A stretch of DNA of 64,000 nucleotides from assembly GCA_036971475.1 (NCBI GenBank), contig JBAIZL010000376.1:8402501-8466500 (forward strand). Direction: 5' to 3'. This DNA comes from Prosapia bicincta. Lineage: Eukaryota > Arthropoda > Insecta > Hemiptera > Cercopidae. This document shows positions 12,891 to 25,239 of the stretch, in pieces (position 1 is the stretch's first letter; each line of letters begins with the position of its first letter). Below the pieces are notes generated by a model. The model searched no databases and was not told the DNA's origin. It was given only the letters and a program-made list of their open reading frames with translations. The position numbers were made by a program, and so were the translations under genes.

Positions 12891-13574
12891 CGTTTGTGTA
12901 ACTACAAAGTCAGTAGTAGGACATAGACTCGTCAAAACTTGGAGTTTATTATAGGTATATTCTGTTGATATAATCAGTTATTAGATCTTTAGTTTGATTG
13001 ATTACTCAGCGTATTATTTGCAAATTCAGGTTTTTCGTGAATCTGTAGAGGCGATAATGTTTGTTCGTACGTAATGTACTATAACGTAGGAATGATACTC
13101 TGTAGATGGTGTATTATTATACCTTATAATTCAAGTTATAGTATAGCACAAAGTAAGAAGCCCTCTAGTATCCAAATTTTTCTGCCTCTGTTTGATCGTG
13201 GTTTATCAATGCGTACAGTATAACCCCACAAACATTTATTTATTTTAATATTATTTTCTTAGAAACGAACTTATTGTTATTTTGGCCCAAGTTGAAAACA
13301 ACTACAACGGTTTTATGCTACTAAATTCCCACTGTTAGAAATTGTTTACAAGGACGTTATCTAAATACCTTTTGGTATTAACAAAAAAAAGAAATAGACA
13401 TTTCTGATTTTTAAAATGTTTTAGCATATTTATTTCAACAGAAAATAAGTAAATATAGGTAAGCAAAAACTTATTTTTTTCGTTTCAACAATTATTTTTG
13501 TAATGTTGAACCAAATTTACACTAATTTTATATATTATTTGTATATATGCGGTTATAAGAAATCATAATTACAG

Positions 13575-13707
13575 AAACTCCTACGTCTAACATTGGAAGG
13601 ACATCAACCTTGGAAGAACACATTGTGGAACAAACAACTGACTTCTTCACGTGAAACTGAGGCATGGAACTACGCACTGGTGGACTAGACTAGGAGAAAA
13701 CGTCCAA
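13575..13707 (+). pseudogene. Terminal-exon block, mirror copy of A
   Basis: It follows an ATTACAG acceptor (to 13574). The KLLRLTLEGHQPWKNTLW frame stays open for about 37 codons, longer than in the other copies. AATAAA lies about 200 bp downstream, within TTTTAATAAATAAAGCACC. Product unknown. Confidence 0.4.
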
Positions 13708-14861
13708 GCTAAAACATAGGATTTACATTATTTTCATTTGTATAGTATTAAGTTTTATAATTTTGTATATTCATTTGTATAATTTTTATAATTTTATGTT
13801 GTTTATTTCTTTAATGTTTCATGTTTTTCATTTCTATGAATTGTATTTGTACAATAATGTATTTTGTATTACATTGTATTGTTTGTAAGTTTGTATCTGT
13901 TTTAATAAATAAAGCACCTCGTTATTCATGAGCTTAAAAACGTTCACATTTAATATAGTGTTTATAGTACAAGACAAGTAACAAATACTGTATTACCCTG
14001 CATTGATTTATGTTTTGTCTCTAATTCAAGCAAGCAGAGTATCTGAGATACATAAATATTGTTATTTTGAGTTATTTTGAATTTCACAGTAAAACTATTT
14101 AAGTTATATTTCCTTAGAGTAAATATTTACGAAAGTAGAAAATGTATTAACAGCGAAACTGGTTTTAACGTTAACTATCGTTCGATTTACTTTGTAAGGA
14201 GGCAAACATGTTTTTTCACAAGAAAAATATAGCTTTACTACGACTGGAAGAAGGGATGGGGTATGGATTCTGATTACATTATGTGTATCTTATGTTTAGG
14301 TAATCATGCATCGTATATATAATGTTTCAGTCACTTTCAAAAGCGGTTTAAAATTATTGTTCTTACTCTTGGCATTTGCCATTAACATTTCAAATCCATC
14401 CTGCCCTTCGCTATGTTAACTAGCTCCTTTATCTATTTTTGTTCCCAGTTCAACCTGACTAATAATCAGCGTGTCAAACGTTTCCTCAACTATAAAGTCA
14501 TGTATATTCTGTTCCAACAGTCGACATTATAACTTCAGCTCGATTAAATAACTTCATCTCCCAGTGTCAAGTTCCGCCATTCCACAATTTTCGCGAATCT
14601 ATTACCACGATAATATCTGTTCATACGAAATAAGCTATGACAAGGTAAAGAAGGTATACATTCTGTACAGGTGCTGTGGTTTCATCATATAATGCAGCAC
14701 AGTATTGAGAAGTATAGTATAAGATAAGATTTATTAGCTAGGTTTTACTGTTCATCGGTCACGGATTTTAAAGAAAATCTAATAATTGGTATTTTAACAT
14801 TATTTTCCTTGGAAACAAATTTATTTTTAATGTGGGTTATGTTAACCAGATAAAGAAAACC

Positions 14862-15161
14862 ATTTAAACAATAGTTTAAATGTTCTCTTCAGATAGTTTA
14901 GGTGTGATCTGTTTTACAGACGTTAAACAATAGTTTAAATGTGATTTTTAAGATAGTTTAGGTGTGACCTGTTTTACAGACGTTAATCAATTGTTCAAGT
15001 GTGCTCTTTAAGACAGTTTAGGTGTGATCTGTTTTACAGACGTTAATCAATGGTTTAAATGTGCTCTTTAAGATAGTTTAGATGTGACCTGTTTTAGATG
15101 CGTTAAACAATAGTTTAAATGTAGTCTTTAAGATAGTTTAGGTGTGATCTGTTTTACACAG
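14862..15161. repeat. 60-bp minisatellite, mirror copy
   Basis: The reverse-complement counterpart of 2136-2435 with the same unit number, which indicates that the palindrome formed after the minisatellite expanded. Confidence 0.95.
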
Positions 15162-17411
15162 ATGTCTGTGTTAAATACAGGTGTCTCCGAAACGTAATAA
15201 TTACATAAATAAAAACAGTAAAATAGATAAAATTAATTTCAAAATATGTGTTTAGTTATAAAATATGGTAGTTAAAACATTTACAAAAACTGTCAATCTA
15301 GATCTATATATTTATGTAACTTACAGAAATCTTACAGACCATAATAAATATCATTGCAGGTAAAACAAATGTACGAATGTACACAACGTTTATACCTTTA
15401 TTTTTCAGAACACGTGCATCAATAGTTGAAATAAATATTTATATGTTTAACATTAAATAAATACCGAAAGTTTGGAACAATTCGCAAGCACAAAACAACA
15501 TATACGAAAAAAATATAGTGTCTGATAAAATAATGCAATGTACAAAAAATCAGTACCGAGAACATCGGTTATTTCAATGTAGTAATGGCAAAATCTCTGC
15601 CACAAAGGCGTCAGTACCAGTTCACTAACGCATTCTGGTGGAAAAGCAAGGTAATGATCCAGATGGGCTACTTAAACATAAACGTTACCTCAGTAACGTA
15701 AGAAATATGTAATGGCTTATATGTGAGACATTGTAATACAAAATTTCTTCGTGTATAGTTCTTTGAATATTGTTCTTGATAAAATCCAGTATAAATATTT
15801 CTCACTCCCCCTCTTCTTTCATATTTACTACGCTCTTTCTTTATCTCTATTTCGTACGTATGTATATGATCTCCTCTCTTAAACTACATATATATGTAAC
15901 ATTGATATTAATTTATTTTAAGTACATAGAAAATTACATATACATGGTTTATAATAATTATGGGTGAACTTTTTATGTTATGTTAGTAGACTCTAGGAAC
16001 ACAAATATCAATTAAAAATATTAATGAAGAAACCAACATTCTAAATATAATTGATGTTGAATATATTGAAACCAAAACTCTGCGTTGAGATGATACTTGT
16101 GTTATTAATTTTAAAGCCCATGTCAAATAACTTACATGTGTAAAAGTTTCATTATGGAGAAAGCCATTCTGTAACTAAATTAGGAAATTATTATAAATGA
16201 TGCATTACGTTGAATGTTAATGAGAATTGACGACAAAGAATCTTCTGGAAGTGTAAGAACTTAATGATACTGTTTCTATGTGGGTCTTCAGAATAGAGCA
16301 CAATCTTCACTGAAGTAAGGGTTTGTTTTCCATCTTCAAGAAGGTTGCGTTTTGTTTCAAATAATATCCTTCATAAAATAACTAAAATAAGTCATTATAC
16401 AGAAATGGGCATGAATAAAAACATTTACAATTGACCTAAATAGTACAATTTTGCCCAGTGTACTAAGTTTATCATATTTTCGTTGCTTCATTTTAGCGTG
16501 TACGAAGCTGACTTTCGTTACATTTAAGAGCGGAGATACATTTTCTACTTCCCTTTGACTAATTGAAAGATTCGTTTACTTTTTTTGTGTGAATATTTTA
16601 AAAATTAATTTAATTCAAAAATACAACAGCAATTTAACGTAACACATTATATATGTTGCTTTATTTGAAATGAACTTTGATGTTCATATAAATATAAGCA
16701 GCTTAAATTTAAATAAATGTTTGTCAATACAAATTTACTCGTTGCAATAATTCATTGTAATAAATAATGACAAACAAATGAATAAGTTGGGAATAATTGT
16801 AAAATTATAGAAAAATGTCCTACAAAACATTCTTGTACACAAACTACTAGAGTGAACAAGTGTAATCTTATCATACGAAGTAATGACATGTGCGCGCAGG
16901 CAGGAATGATAAATGCTCACTGAATGGAATACCATCTATTGGTCAGGCAGAGAACTTTTGACTCTACTTGGGTAAGATACGTTTTGCCATAAATGAATTT
17001 TGTACTTTAGTTCCTGATTGGATGTCAAAACAGTTATACACGGGAGAAATAAAATCTTTAAGAAAGATTCCTATATTTAGGAATTTATACCTTTAGGACT
17101 GAAGCGACTAAGCGTCTACATGCTACTATGCGCAACTACTGTACTTCCTATGAATAGAATCTCGTTTCGTCCTTTTTAAGCGCCCCTGAACGCTGAAATC
17201 GGATAAGTCGCTCTTCCGGTGTTCGATATAATGTTAGTATTTCTAGTACCGTACTTCAAAATAAAATTAGACTGTAAAAAAAATATTAGTTGTAGCTCAT
17301 TAAAAATTGTAGGATATACAGAAAACTATATGATTAAAAAAAGTGAACGTAATTTCTAGGCAGAAATAGACTTGTTAGGTAAAAAATAGGTAAAAAAGAC
17401 TTGTTTTTTGA

Positions 17412-17540
17412 GCACAAATTGCGTCAAAATCCTTAACCCTATGCTATCACCCCTACAGTATATTCTTCTCAAGCACATGTCAGTTAGGAGCAAGGAGACA
17501 ACCGGAACGTTTAACTAAAAGGTTGTTGAAGATTAATTGA
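17412..17540 (+). pseudogene. Conserved C-terminal coding fragment (partner of the 53.1-kb ORF)
   Basis: The plus-strand frame is open from a TGA at 17409 to a TGA at 17538. It ends GARRQPERLTKRLLKIN. The inverted paralogue at 53138-53401 ends with the identical 17 residues, and upstream the pair LTLCYHPYSIFFSSTCQL / LTQCFHHYDRFYSSKCQF keeps the frame and both cysteines despite many base changes. This argues the sequence once coded for protein. Upstream of about 17420 the copies no longer match, so this may be a last exon or a truncated copy. Family unknown. Confidence 0.45.
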
Positions 17541-18312
17541 AGCAGAAGATAGAATATTCTTTCAAACCTTTAGGTTTCTCTCAAACCAAAAGGGAAAAAC
17601 TAATGATTATGTTTTGCATTACTCACATAGAATGTCTTATAATGTAACCTAATAATGTAATATATTTTTTTAACTATGGTCATTATTATTTTTGATCAAA
17701 TTTAATTTTGTCTACCTCAGAGCCTCGCACGTTCTACATGTGTAATATTACTACTAGAGTTCGACAATTTTATTATAGATCAACGATGTCGATCAATAAT
17801 AATTAAAATTTAACCAAATAGCTCAGGACCATTCCTGAGATAATTGTAGAACTTCTAGTCGCCATTGTGAACAAAATTGAAATCTCTATTGATTTTTTTT
17901 ATCATTATGCGTTTATATATAAAGTCGCAATATGTAGGAGTTCTCCACAAAATATAAATGATTCTAAGCTTCCATTAAAAACCTTTACGGGAAGGTAAAA
18001 CTATTGTACACTACACAGATCACACAGGTTATTGGTAAAGTAATTGTAGCTCAGTTGCTTCTAGTGGACGACCCCATCTGTTCATAGACTCCTGATGCAA
18101 AAACAAGAGAAGGCGATTTACTGATTAGTCACAGCTGGCGGATTTTAGTGGACGGCTGGTCTGTCAGAATTTCGTCTGCTACGAAATCTCTCTCTGTTAC
18201 CTCTCTCTCTTCATGAGGTCTAATCCTAGTAAAAGTGTAAATATAATGAGGAATTGTCGAAACATTAGGTGTAGTTTATGCTTGAACAAATTTCATTGTT
18301 TGTCTGTGCATG

Positions 18313-20290
18313 TGTTGCAACGTCCCTCCCCTTCAATTCACTTTCCAGCACGCAGAATACAAAAATGTTGTTGTTTAAAAAACTTATTTATAAACAAAAC
18401 AAACATCTGCCAATCACCCCGCTTGTTAAACCGTGCTAAAATCCCTGAGTTACGTGTATATTTCCCGCTCATAGGGCCATGCCAAAACAAGCCTATTTCC
18501 GCTGACTACTATTTTAAAATAATTTTAATCTCCCCAAAATTGGTTTATCAAATATGTAGGGTCTAGATATAGTCACACATGTCATCTCAATAGTCAGCTG
18601 GAAAGAAACACATTTAAAATAATACACAAAATATTCACAGAGTCTTACCACCTGATGATGATCTGCAGAGACAGCAAGGGGACGTGCAAAATATGATCGT
18701 GTTTAATTTACCTATTTTAAATGGCTCATGTGTCCTTTTAAACACAATCTGTCAGTAGATAAATCTCTGGACTTTTATACAAAAAACCAACTAATCTTTA
18801 GGCTAGCTCAATGAAGTTAGTTAAGAGAAACTCTTTAAAAACATTAGGTTTTAACTATTTTCACTTTTTGGAATTTAATTAAACTTGTTTACTGATTTAA
18901 TAATCATTTTCATATTAGTTGGAAAAAGCTAAACAGTTTTTATTGATTATTCAACACAGGATGAAATGCAAATACTGTTGATTTTTATAACATATTTAAT
19001 TTTTATTTATTTAAATAAAAAAGAAAATTTATCTTTTCAAATAAAACACAATTATATTGACAAAACAATTCACTAAATAACTTGTTGTCTTTCATATTTT
19101 AAAAACTCATAATTTCCATATATATGTATATATATATATGAATTACATTTACATAAAAATAAAATTATTTCCCAAATAAGACATAATCAAAATTTATCTT
19201 CTATATTAAATTGGTAAATTCGTATTTATGACACATAATTTTTAAATTTATAATATTAAAAAAATTCTTTTTTCCTTGAAAATAAATGGCTCATGGCCAA
19301 AAACCCTTTGTAAGTTTAATATTTGTCATTTGAAATATTCTGATCACCAAATTATTCTTATTAAGCATAAAATTTATTTAATTTTTATATAGAGTGAAGT
19401 CATTGTTTAAGCTTGAATATTTTGAATTTAATAAAATTAACTGAATTAATTTGACGTAATTGGTATCGAATAAAGAAAATGACTTGCCAAAGATGTTCCT
19501 GCCGGTCCTAGAGTCCCTCGTCTGGATTCCCTCGTCCTTGGACATCGGATGTCGCCATCCCTGGTTCGTCGGTGGTGGTTTTCCTCCATTCCCGCGTCCT
19601 GGAGGCTGAGTCTGGAGCCTTCATCCCTTGATAGTCCTAGACGTCGGAAGCGTTGAGGTTCGGTCCCATCTGGCCTGATGGCGGTCTTATTCGCGATCCG
19701 GCATATCGTTCCGCGGCCCCTCATATTAAAAATTTATTTCAGACTGTCTCTAAGGTCTTAGAGACCTAGTATATATAGCGGTTAAGTTAACCAACCTCAC
19801 CCCGCTTGCAATACTTGCTACCTTTATATTTATTCCTTGTACAGGCAAGTCGGGCAACGAATCCGTTTTAGCTTGCAGAGTTTGATTATCATTTTTGGAA
19901 CACTGAAAAATGTCTATTTTATTAAAACTGCTGTACCTTTTTTGTTTTTTAAGTTTTTCAAATTTTGTTTTCACTAATGTTTATTCTGGCTTATTCTGGT
20001 TCTTCTAAAATGTCGATGAATGTTCTACGTGGTTTTGTCCTTAAGTTAGCTTTTTTAAGCACTTAGAAAATTTTCGCCTCACTCCCGATGGTCAAATTTA
20101 GCTAGTTATTACAAATTTATTATCTAATACTTTTTAATTTAGCCTAATTATTCTACTTATGGTTTTATTTATTTCTTCACTCTTTATTATTTTTATAACT
20201 CCAAATTTGATTAATTTAAAAATCAACATTATTACTTAAAAACAGGAAATTATTTATTTCCTATTGGTCACGGTATGTCAGACCGTTACA
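18313..20290 (-). mobile_element. Solo-LTR-like 2-kb insertion
   Basis: The paralogous copy at 52.3-52.4 kb has only a CA-rich simple repeat where this 1978-bp block stands, so the block is an insertion. On the minus strand it starts TGTAACGGTC and ends CGTTGCAACA, the TG...CA ends expected of an LTR. The flanks are simple TG repeats, so no clean target duplication can be called. A GC-rich patch at 19450-19720 contrasts with the surrounding AT-rich sequence and has a 92-codon minus-strand frame rich in Arg (19446-19724) of unknown meaning. No gag or pol is present. The rest is AT-rich non-coding sequence. Confidence 0.5.
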
Positions 20291-20961
20291 GTGTGTGTGT
20301 GTATGTGCGCGCGTGTACATTCGTTTTAGTAAATACTTGGGATTTAAATATGTTTATCCAATAATAATTCAACAATTGATGTTATTAACATTAGAAACGA
20401 AATTAATTTTTGTTCAGGCGTGAAAGCCCAAAAGCGAATAATTCTCCCGTCCTATTTTCAAATGCAGTACTTAGTTACATTCCATCGACTACATAGATAA
20501 TTTTCGACGGAGGGCAAATAGCTTAAAAACAAATAGAAGCTATAAATGACTAAAATCATTGACGCGTTAAGAAATTGCTACAATATTTTTTTCAGCGTAT
20601 AAGAAGCTGTATGTAGGTTGAAAAAACAAAACTATTAAAATTAATATTACAGATTATTACATTACAGAATATGTTTTCACAAAGTTCTTAGACTAACATA
20701 AGAGCCTATAAAATAAAGGGAATGGGTAACATAACAACCGTCGTCCTCTCTTCAAAACAAGAAGGATTTTGTAACTACAAAAATATGTTTTAACAGGAAA
20801 CACCAATGAAAAACTATCTGGACTTATTCAATCTCAGTTACTTTGTTTTCTTTAAATTTGTAATTATAATAATTTCAATGTAAGATTAGTAATTTTTAAC
20901 GTATATATATTATTTAATTCTCTAATACTATTTAGGTATATATATTTATTTATATATAGAT

Positions 20962-20983
20962 ACACACACACACACACACACAT

Positions 20984-21017
<34 letters not shown>

Positions 21018-21018
21018 T
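20962..21018. repeat. (CA)n/(TA)n microsatellite
   Basis: A CA run followed by a TA run, with TA arrays at the equivalent place in the inverted copy (51619-51712). Confidence 0.95.
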
Positions 21019-21768
21019 TATATTTATGTTATATTATCTAAGTACTATGCCATGTGTTATATCTATTGGACTATATTTTTGTTATATATTTTGTATCTGT
21101 TTTCGTAATAAAACTAAACGTATTTAGACATTTTTAGAACTTCTTTAAGTTTATAAATAGCATTTGATAGATGAAAAGCCAGAATTCTGTTATTTTGTAG
21201 AACTGTTGATCAGTACATTTTACCCTATTCCGTTAGAACTACGTCTTTTCCATCTAATTTCCGTATTTCGCCTTTATATATATTCTAATAAAGAAATTAT
21301 ATATTTATTAGTTATGTTACGGTTCAAACCTGTACAAAAATGTAAGTAAATTGAGTGGTTTATGCATAAAATCACGACATTTAATGGAGTTAAATATAAA
21401 AATCCCTTAAGTAAACCCCGCAATAATCGAGATCAGTTTTATTTTACTCTAGACCCACAATATCTCAGGAGGTCTTTTTTTTCATTTCTGGAACATTCTA
21501 AGGTTTAATCATGGTTCTGCTGTCGACAGATGTGAACAAATGGTGTTTATAATTGCTTAAATAGGCATATAATTGCACAGGATTAGAATGTTCTAAATCC
21601 AAACTCATGCTAATCAACCGTTGCTCCTATTTCTTATTTACAATTACTAGTTTTACTTCTAATTATTTGTATTTAGTAACTATTTATTTGTAAATATTTA
21701 CTTTTAAAGAAATGTAGAATGGAAGTATTCTCTTAGTATAAATAAACAAAAAACTTTTATTTTCTTAA

Positions 21769-22095
21769 TTGTTCGCAAAAGTCGATCCTTCAATTTTACA
21801 CAGAAGATTTTCTTTGCTACATAACAAATTTGAAATAAGTGCAAATATACTGAAAGAAATAGGCCTTTACTCTACTATATTAATATTCTATATTATTTAT
21901 TTCATTATAGAAACCACTTTAGTTTCTAGGTTACTTTCTTCTGGTGTATGTTTGTGTGTATGTTTGAATAGATGTCTCTGTACTACTTTCAGAAGTGGCC
22001 AAATTTGGTATAGTGTATATTGTGCAAGCATAGCTTACAAATATAGCATCGCTTTAAGTGTGATTTTTGTGCTGTGTTGTAGAAAGCCTGATTAG
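21769..22095 (+). CDS. Hypothetical membrane-protein exon (weak chemoreceptor-like look)
   Basis: An open frame of about 108 codons with no ATG at its start (TTG), so if real it is an exon. It reads LHRRFSLLHNKFEISANILK, then a hydrophobic segment ILIFYIIYFII, then a Cys-rich part (SGVCLCVCLNRCLC) and a second hydrophobic stretch. A helix ending in FSLLHNKF followed by a long hydrophobic helix loosely recalls arthropod gustatory receptors, but no signature motif (TYhhhhhQF) is present. It may be a chance frame in AT-rich DNA. Confidence 0.2.
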   Translation: MFAKVDPSILHRRFSLLHNKFEISANILKEIGLYSTILIFYIIYFIIETTLVSRLLSSGVCLCVCLNRCLCTTFRSGQIWYSVYCASIAYKYSIALSVIFVLCCRKPD

Positions 22096-22099
22096 AATC

Positions 22100-23090
22100 T
22101 GGTGCAAGTCGTTAGTGATCACAAACCTTGAAGTCAGCAGAGCTACTGGGAGTCTTAACCATACAGTTTTGCAGAACTTAAACAGTAAAACTATCAAAGT
22201 ATACTTAAATGAAGGACTACATTGAATGGGAAAATAACCGATGATTGTATGTATGATTACATTTATTATAGAAAAACCTCGAGAAAATTCCTTACGTTGG
22301 CGATGATTCCAAATGAAGAATAACTCTTCTGGTTAATCGTGGATCTACAAACTTCAACAGTTAGGAATTCTTCTTGCGGCCTTATTGATATTAATTCTCG
22401 GACTTATCAGTCTATATACTTCAAGGCGTGTGGCTAAAGTGCGTGTAGCCTTTCACTTAATGATGAGAATATAATTCAGTATATTACGTAATATATATTC
22501 TAAATTAACGTAAGGCGCAATTATTCCTTCTTCTCAAACATATAGGTTTTAGGAAAAGGAAACGTTCTTAAAGTGGGCTTTTGTTTTAAATCTCCATAAC
22601 AAATAATAGGGTCATTTATAGACCACGATAGTTTTGTATCGAAACTAACATTTATCGAAGTAATCATGTGATAATCGCAAATGCTTATATTAAATAATAT
22701 TGACACAGAGTTGAATGAGCTTCCATCACATCAAGCGAGCATATACTTTTATCCCTCTAACTTTCCCCTAAATGCTGTCTTTGCAGCAAAACGGACAGCA
22801 TCACTCACTTGAGCAGGGGCCCTAATACTTTTTAATTCTAAAGAATGGCAAATGAAAAGCTGCATTTCAACATATCTTTAGAATATTAAAACAAGAAAAT
22901 AATTTTATAAATGGAGGTGTAGTATTTTTAAATGGAGGTGTAATATTTTTAAATGGAGGTGTAATATTTTTAAGTATTTTCGTAATGTATTATAACAAAG
23001 ATGACACTGTGGAAATATTTAAACTAATCAGCGCCTTCTAAGCAAAGCTAAATGTTTCTATGACAAATTATGGATTCAGTGTAATCTACT
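22100..23090. other. AT-rich stretch with a 22-bp triple repeat
   Basis: No gene seen. At about 22905-22975 a 22-bp unit, AAATGGAGGTGTAATATTTTTA, occurs three times in tandem (first copy with one change). A 61-codon minus frame at 22521-22706 has no recognisable content. Confidence 0.6.
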
Positions 23091-24440
23091 GGTAAACTTT
23101 CACTGTCAAGAGATTATTATTTGAAATATTTTTTTTTAAAGTCCTATAATTGCTGTCTTTCTTACTGAGCCGAAATTTCGAAGATTTATTTGTCATTTCT
23201 GGAAACTCCGCATTATGTATGTCAGAGTTTATATGGGACAATTACTGTTATAATATGATGATTTCTTGGACCAAATTAATAACCTAGGAGCAATAATTAA
23301 AGAATATCCTATGAATTAGCTTTTCTTTATTCAAAGATTTAGACCTAAAGCTTTCGGCGCCAGATAATAGTCTCTAAACTCCTTGAATAACTTTATGAAG
23401 TTTAAAACTATAACTTTTATTTCTATGTAGGAAACATATACAATCACGAAATACTGAGTTGAAAATGATAATATGTTTAACTCCAATTTTTAATCCCATC
23501 TATTTTTTAATTTGTTAAATAAGGGGAAGATATGTTATCTAGAGTGGAAGAAAGATAAGTTGGTCGTTGTTGTGATTGTGATATTGGTAAATTAAATTAT
23601 TCATATATTTTGAATTCGCTAATATATTTTATTCACATACAAACCAACGGTTTATAACAAATGCTTCGTTTATAAATTACCCAAATATATTGTGAAACAA
23701 AGTCTCCTACTTACATGTCCTTCTTCAATACTCTCATCCTAACATTTATAGAAATCAATATGCTAATTTATTTAATAGAAGTTAGCCCTAGGTATTGTCT
23801 GTTAGAGGCCAGATCCATACAAATTCCGAAAAAAAATTTTCTTTTATTTATAACGGATGAATTTTATGTGAGAGGTTTTAAACTATCAATTCTCTGAGCC
23901 TAAACTTCACTTTTATTGCAAATGACTGCTTGATATTATATTCGTCAAATTTTGATTTAATAATAATCGCGATCACTCTACCAACAATGTTCTCAATAAC
24001 TGTAGACTGACAAAGAAATACATATCAATATTTCAGCAAATAAATATTGGAAATCTATTGAATTGAGAAAATCGTTTCATTTAAATTAGGTTATGTAAAT
24101 GGTTAAAGAGAAAAGTGTTATAACTCTGAATTGTCTCAAAATTTTGCACTGCCAATTCTTCCTATTTTATCTTCCTCCGGAATGCTCCCGGTTGGTTTTG
24201 GTCAGGAACGGTACGATTGTTATGGGCCTAACAGTTTAAAAGTTTTAGAATCGTCATTATTAAGTTTTAGTTTACTAAAAGTTGCAACTACTGTCCACGG
24301 ATGAACGAAAGTACTACGGGTATTATAAGCTGGGTGATATAATTCATACAACAACCCAACTTTGGCTTAAGATTTGTATCTAGCAACAATATTATGAAAC
24401 AGTCCTGACTCCAGTAACAGCACGTTTAAGTACATTATTT
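23090..24440 (+). repeat. Direct duplication, copy 1 (decayed coding-like)
   Basis: It matches 25240-26000 in the same orientation: TTTCACTGTCAAGAG at 23097 and 25246, GAAATTTCGAAGATTTATTTG, ATGATGATTTCTTGGACC, and the LSQNFALPILPILSSSGM / LSQDFAQPILPILSNLGM frame at about 24130 / 25750. That last stretch keeps a common frame for about 40 codons in both copies, which suggests former coding. Other parts are interrupted by stops and indels. I do not recognise the protein. Confidence 0.65.
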
Positions 24441-24710
24441 ATAATTCATTATTTCACTTGATGGCCTTCTAATTTTGAGCTGAAACTAAAAGACAAGCCT
24501 TTTCTCTAGAACTACAGGTATAATACTTTAATTGGGAAAACAGCTAATTATGAAGAAAATGTATTCTTGCATTTGTTTCAACAACAATAGCATTTTTTTA
24601 ATCACGTCAAACACCTAACCCTGGTTCGTGGAACAAGAACGGTTATATTTTTAGAACTAAACACAATATAACGTTATGTATATATATGTATTCTTGTGTA
24701 TTGATAAAGT

Positions 24711-24896
24711 AATAAAACAATTTACAAATACAAGAATAATTTATTGGATTTAAAGTTCAAAGCTTTTCGTTGGCAAACAGTACCAACATCCTCAGGAATA
24801 CACAGGAGGATTCCTGAGGATATTGGTACTGTTAGCAAACGAAAAGCTTTGAATTGTAAATTCAGTAAATTATTCCTGTATTTGTAAATTGTTTTA
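24711..24896. repeat. Inverted repeat with two hammerhead-like motifs (Penelope-type ends)
   Basis: Arms of about 85 bp face each other across about 10 bp. Each carries the AAAGCTTTTCGTTTGC / CCTGAGGA pattern. The minus-strand motif (24755-24799) has core CUGAGGA, stem II GUUGGU/GCCAAC and GAAA. The plus-strand motif (24809-24853) has core and GAAA but an imperfect stem II. Inverted terminal segments are typical of Penelope-like insertions. No PLE coding sequence lies between them, so this may be a minimal non-autonomous derivative. Confidence 0.6.
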
Positions 24897-24956
24897 TTTC
24901 TTTATATACATATATATGAATATATGAATATATAATGAATATTTATTATTTTATAT

Positions 24957-24991
24957 CCAAAGCTTTTCGTTGGCAAACAGTAACAACATCA

Positions 24992-24993
<2 letters not shown>
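24957..24993 (-). ncRNA. Truncated hammerhead-like motif
   Basis: The minus strand retains stem II (now GUUGUU/GCCAAC), GAAA and AGCUUUGGAU, but the 5' core is cut at GATGATG by the adjoining (TA)n array. It is non-functional as a ribozyme. Confidence 0.55.

Positions 24994-25057
<64 letters not shown>
24994..25057. repeat. (TA)n microsatellite
   Basis: A TA run immediately next to the truncated hammerhead motif. It causes the spurious Tyr-Ile frames on both strands. Confidence 0.97.
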
Positions 25058-25058
<1 letters not shown>

Positions 25059-25239
25059 TTCGTTTCTTACGGTAGATTGGTTTTTAAAACACCATTTAAT
25101 TCTGAAGTCAAAATACCTTTTTATTTGTATAATTAAAAATAAACTAATTACAAAAGAAGATCTGATACAACTCTTATGCACAGACGTGACAAGTCTTTGC
25201 ACAGTTATATATACTCTGACTAAAGCGTCTCTAAGGATC

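Larger units (their letters stand above)
12891..17296 (-). repeat. Right arm of giant inverted repeat
   Basis: Reverse complement of 1-4406, as described for the left arm. It contains the mirror of unit copy A (terminal exon 13575-13707, plus-strand poly(A) signal at about 13905) and the mirrored 60-bp minisatellite. The end at 17296 is set by the window start, so homology may extend further. Confidence 0.97.
17412..21710 (+). repeat. Paralogous segment, inverted copy at 51360-53190
   Basis: Landmarks recur in reverse order and orientation on the other copy. These are the ARRQPERLTKRLLKIN-coding end (17470-17540 / 53140-53210), a CTCTCTCTTCATGAGG block (18200 / 52480), TGCTTGAACAAATTTCATTG (18280 / 52390), a GCGCGC-containing simple repeat (20305 / 52315), AAGAAGCTGTATGTAGG (20600 / 52000) and CAACCGTTGCTCCTATTTCTTATTTACAA (21615 / 51430). 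By eye similarity is moderate. The left copy is longer because of a 2-kb insertion at 18313-20290 and about 400 extra bases near 21100-21530. Confidence 0.85.
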
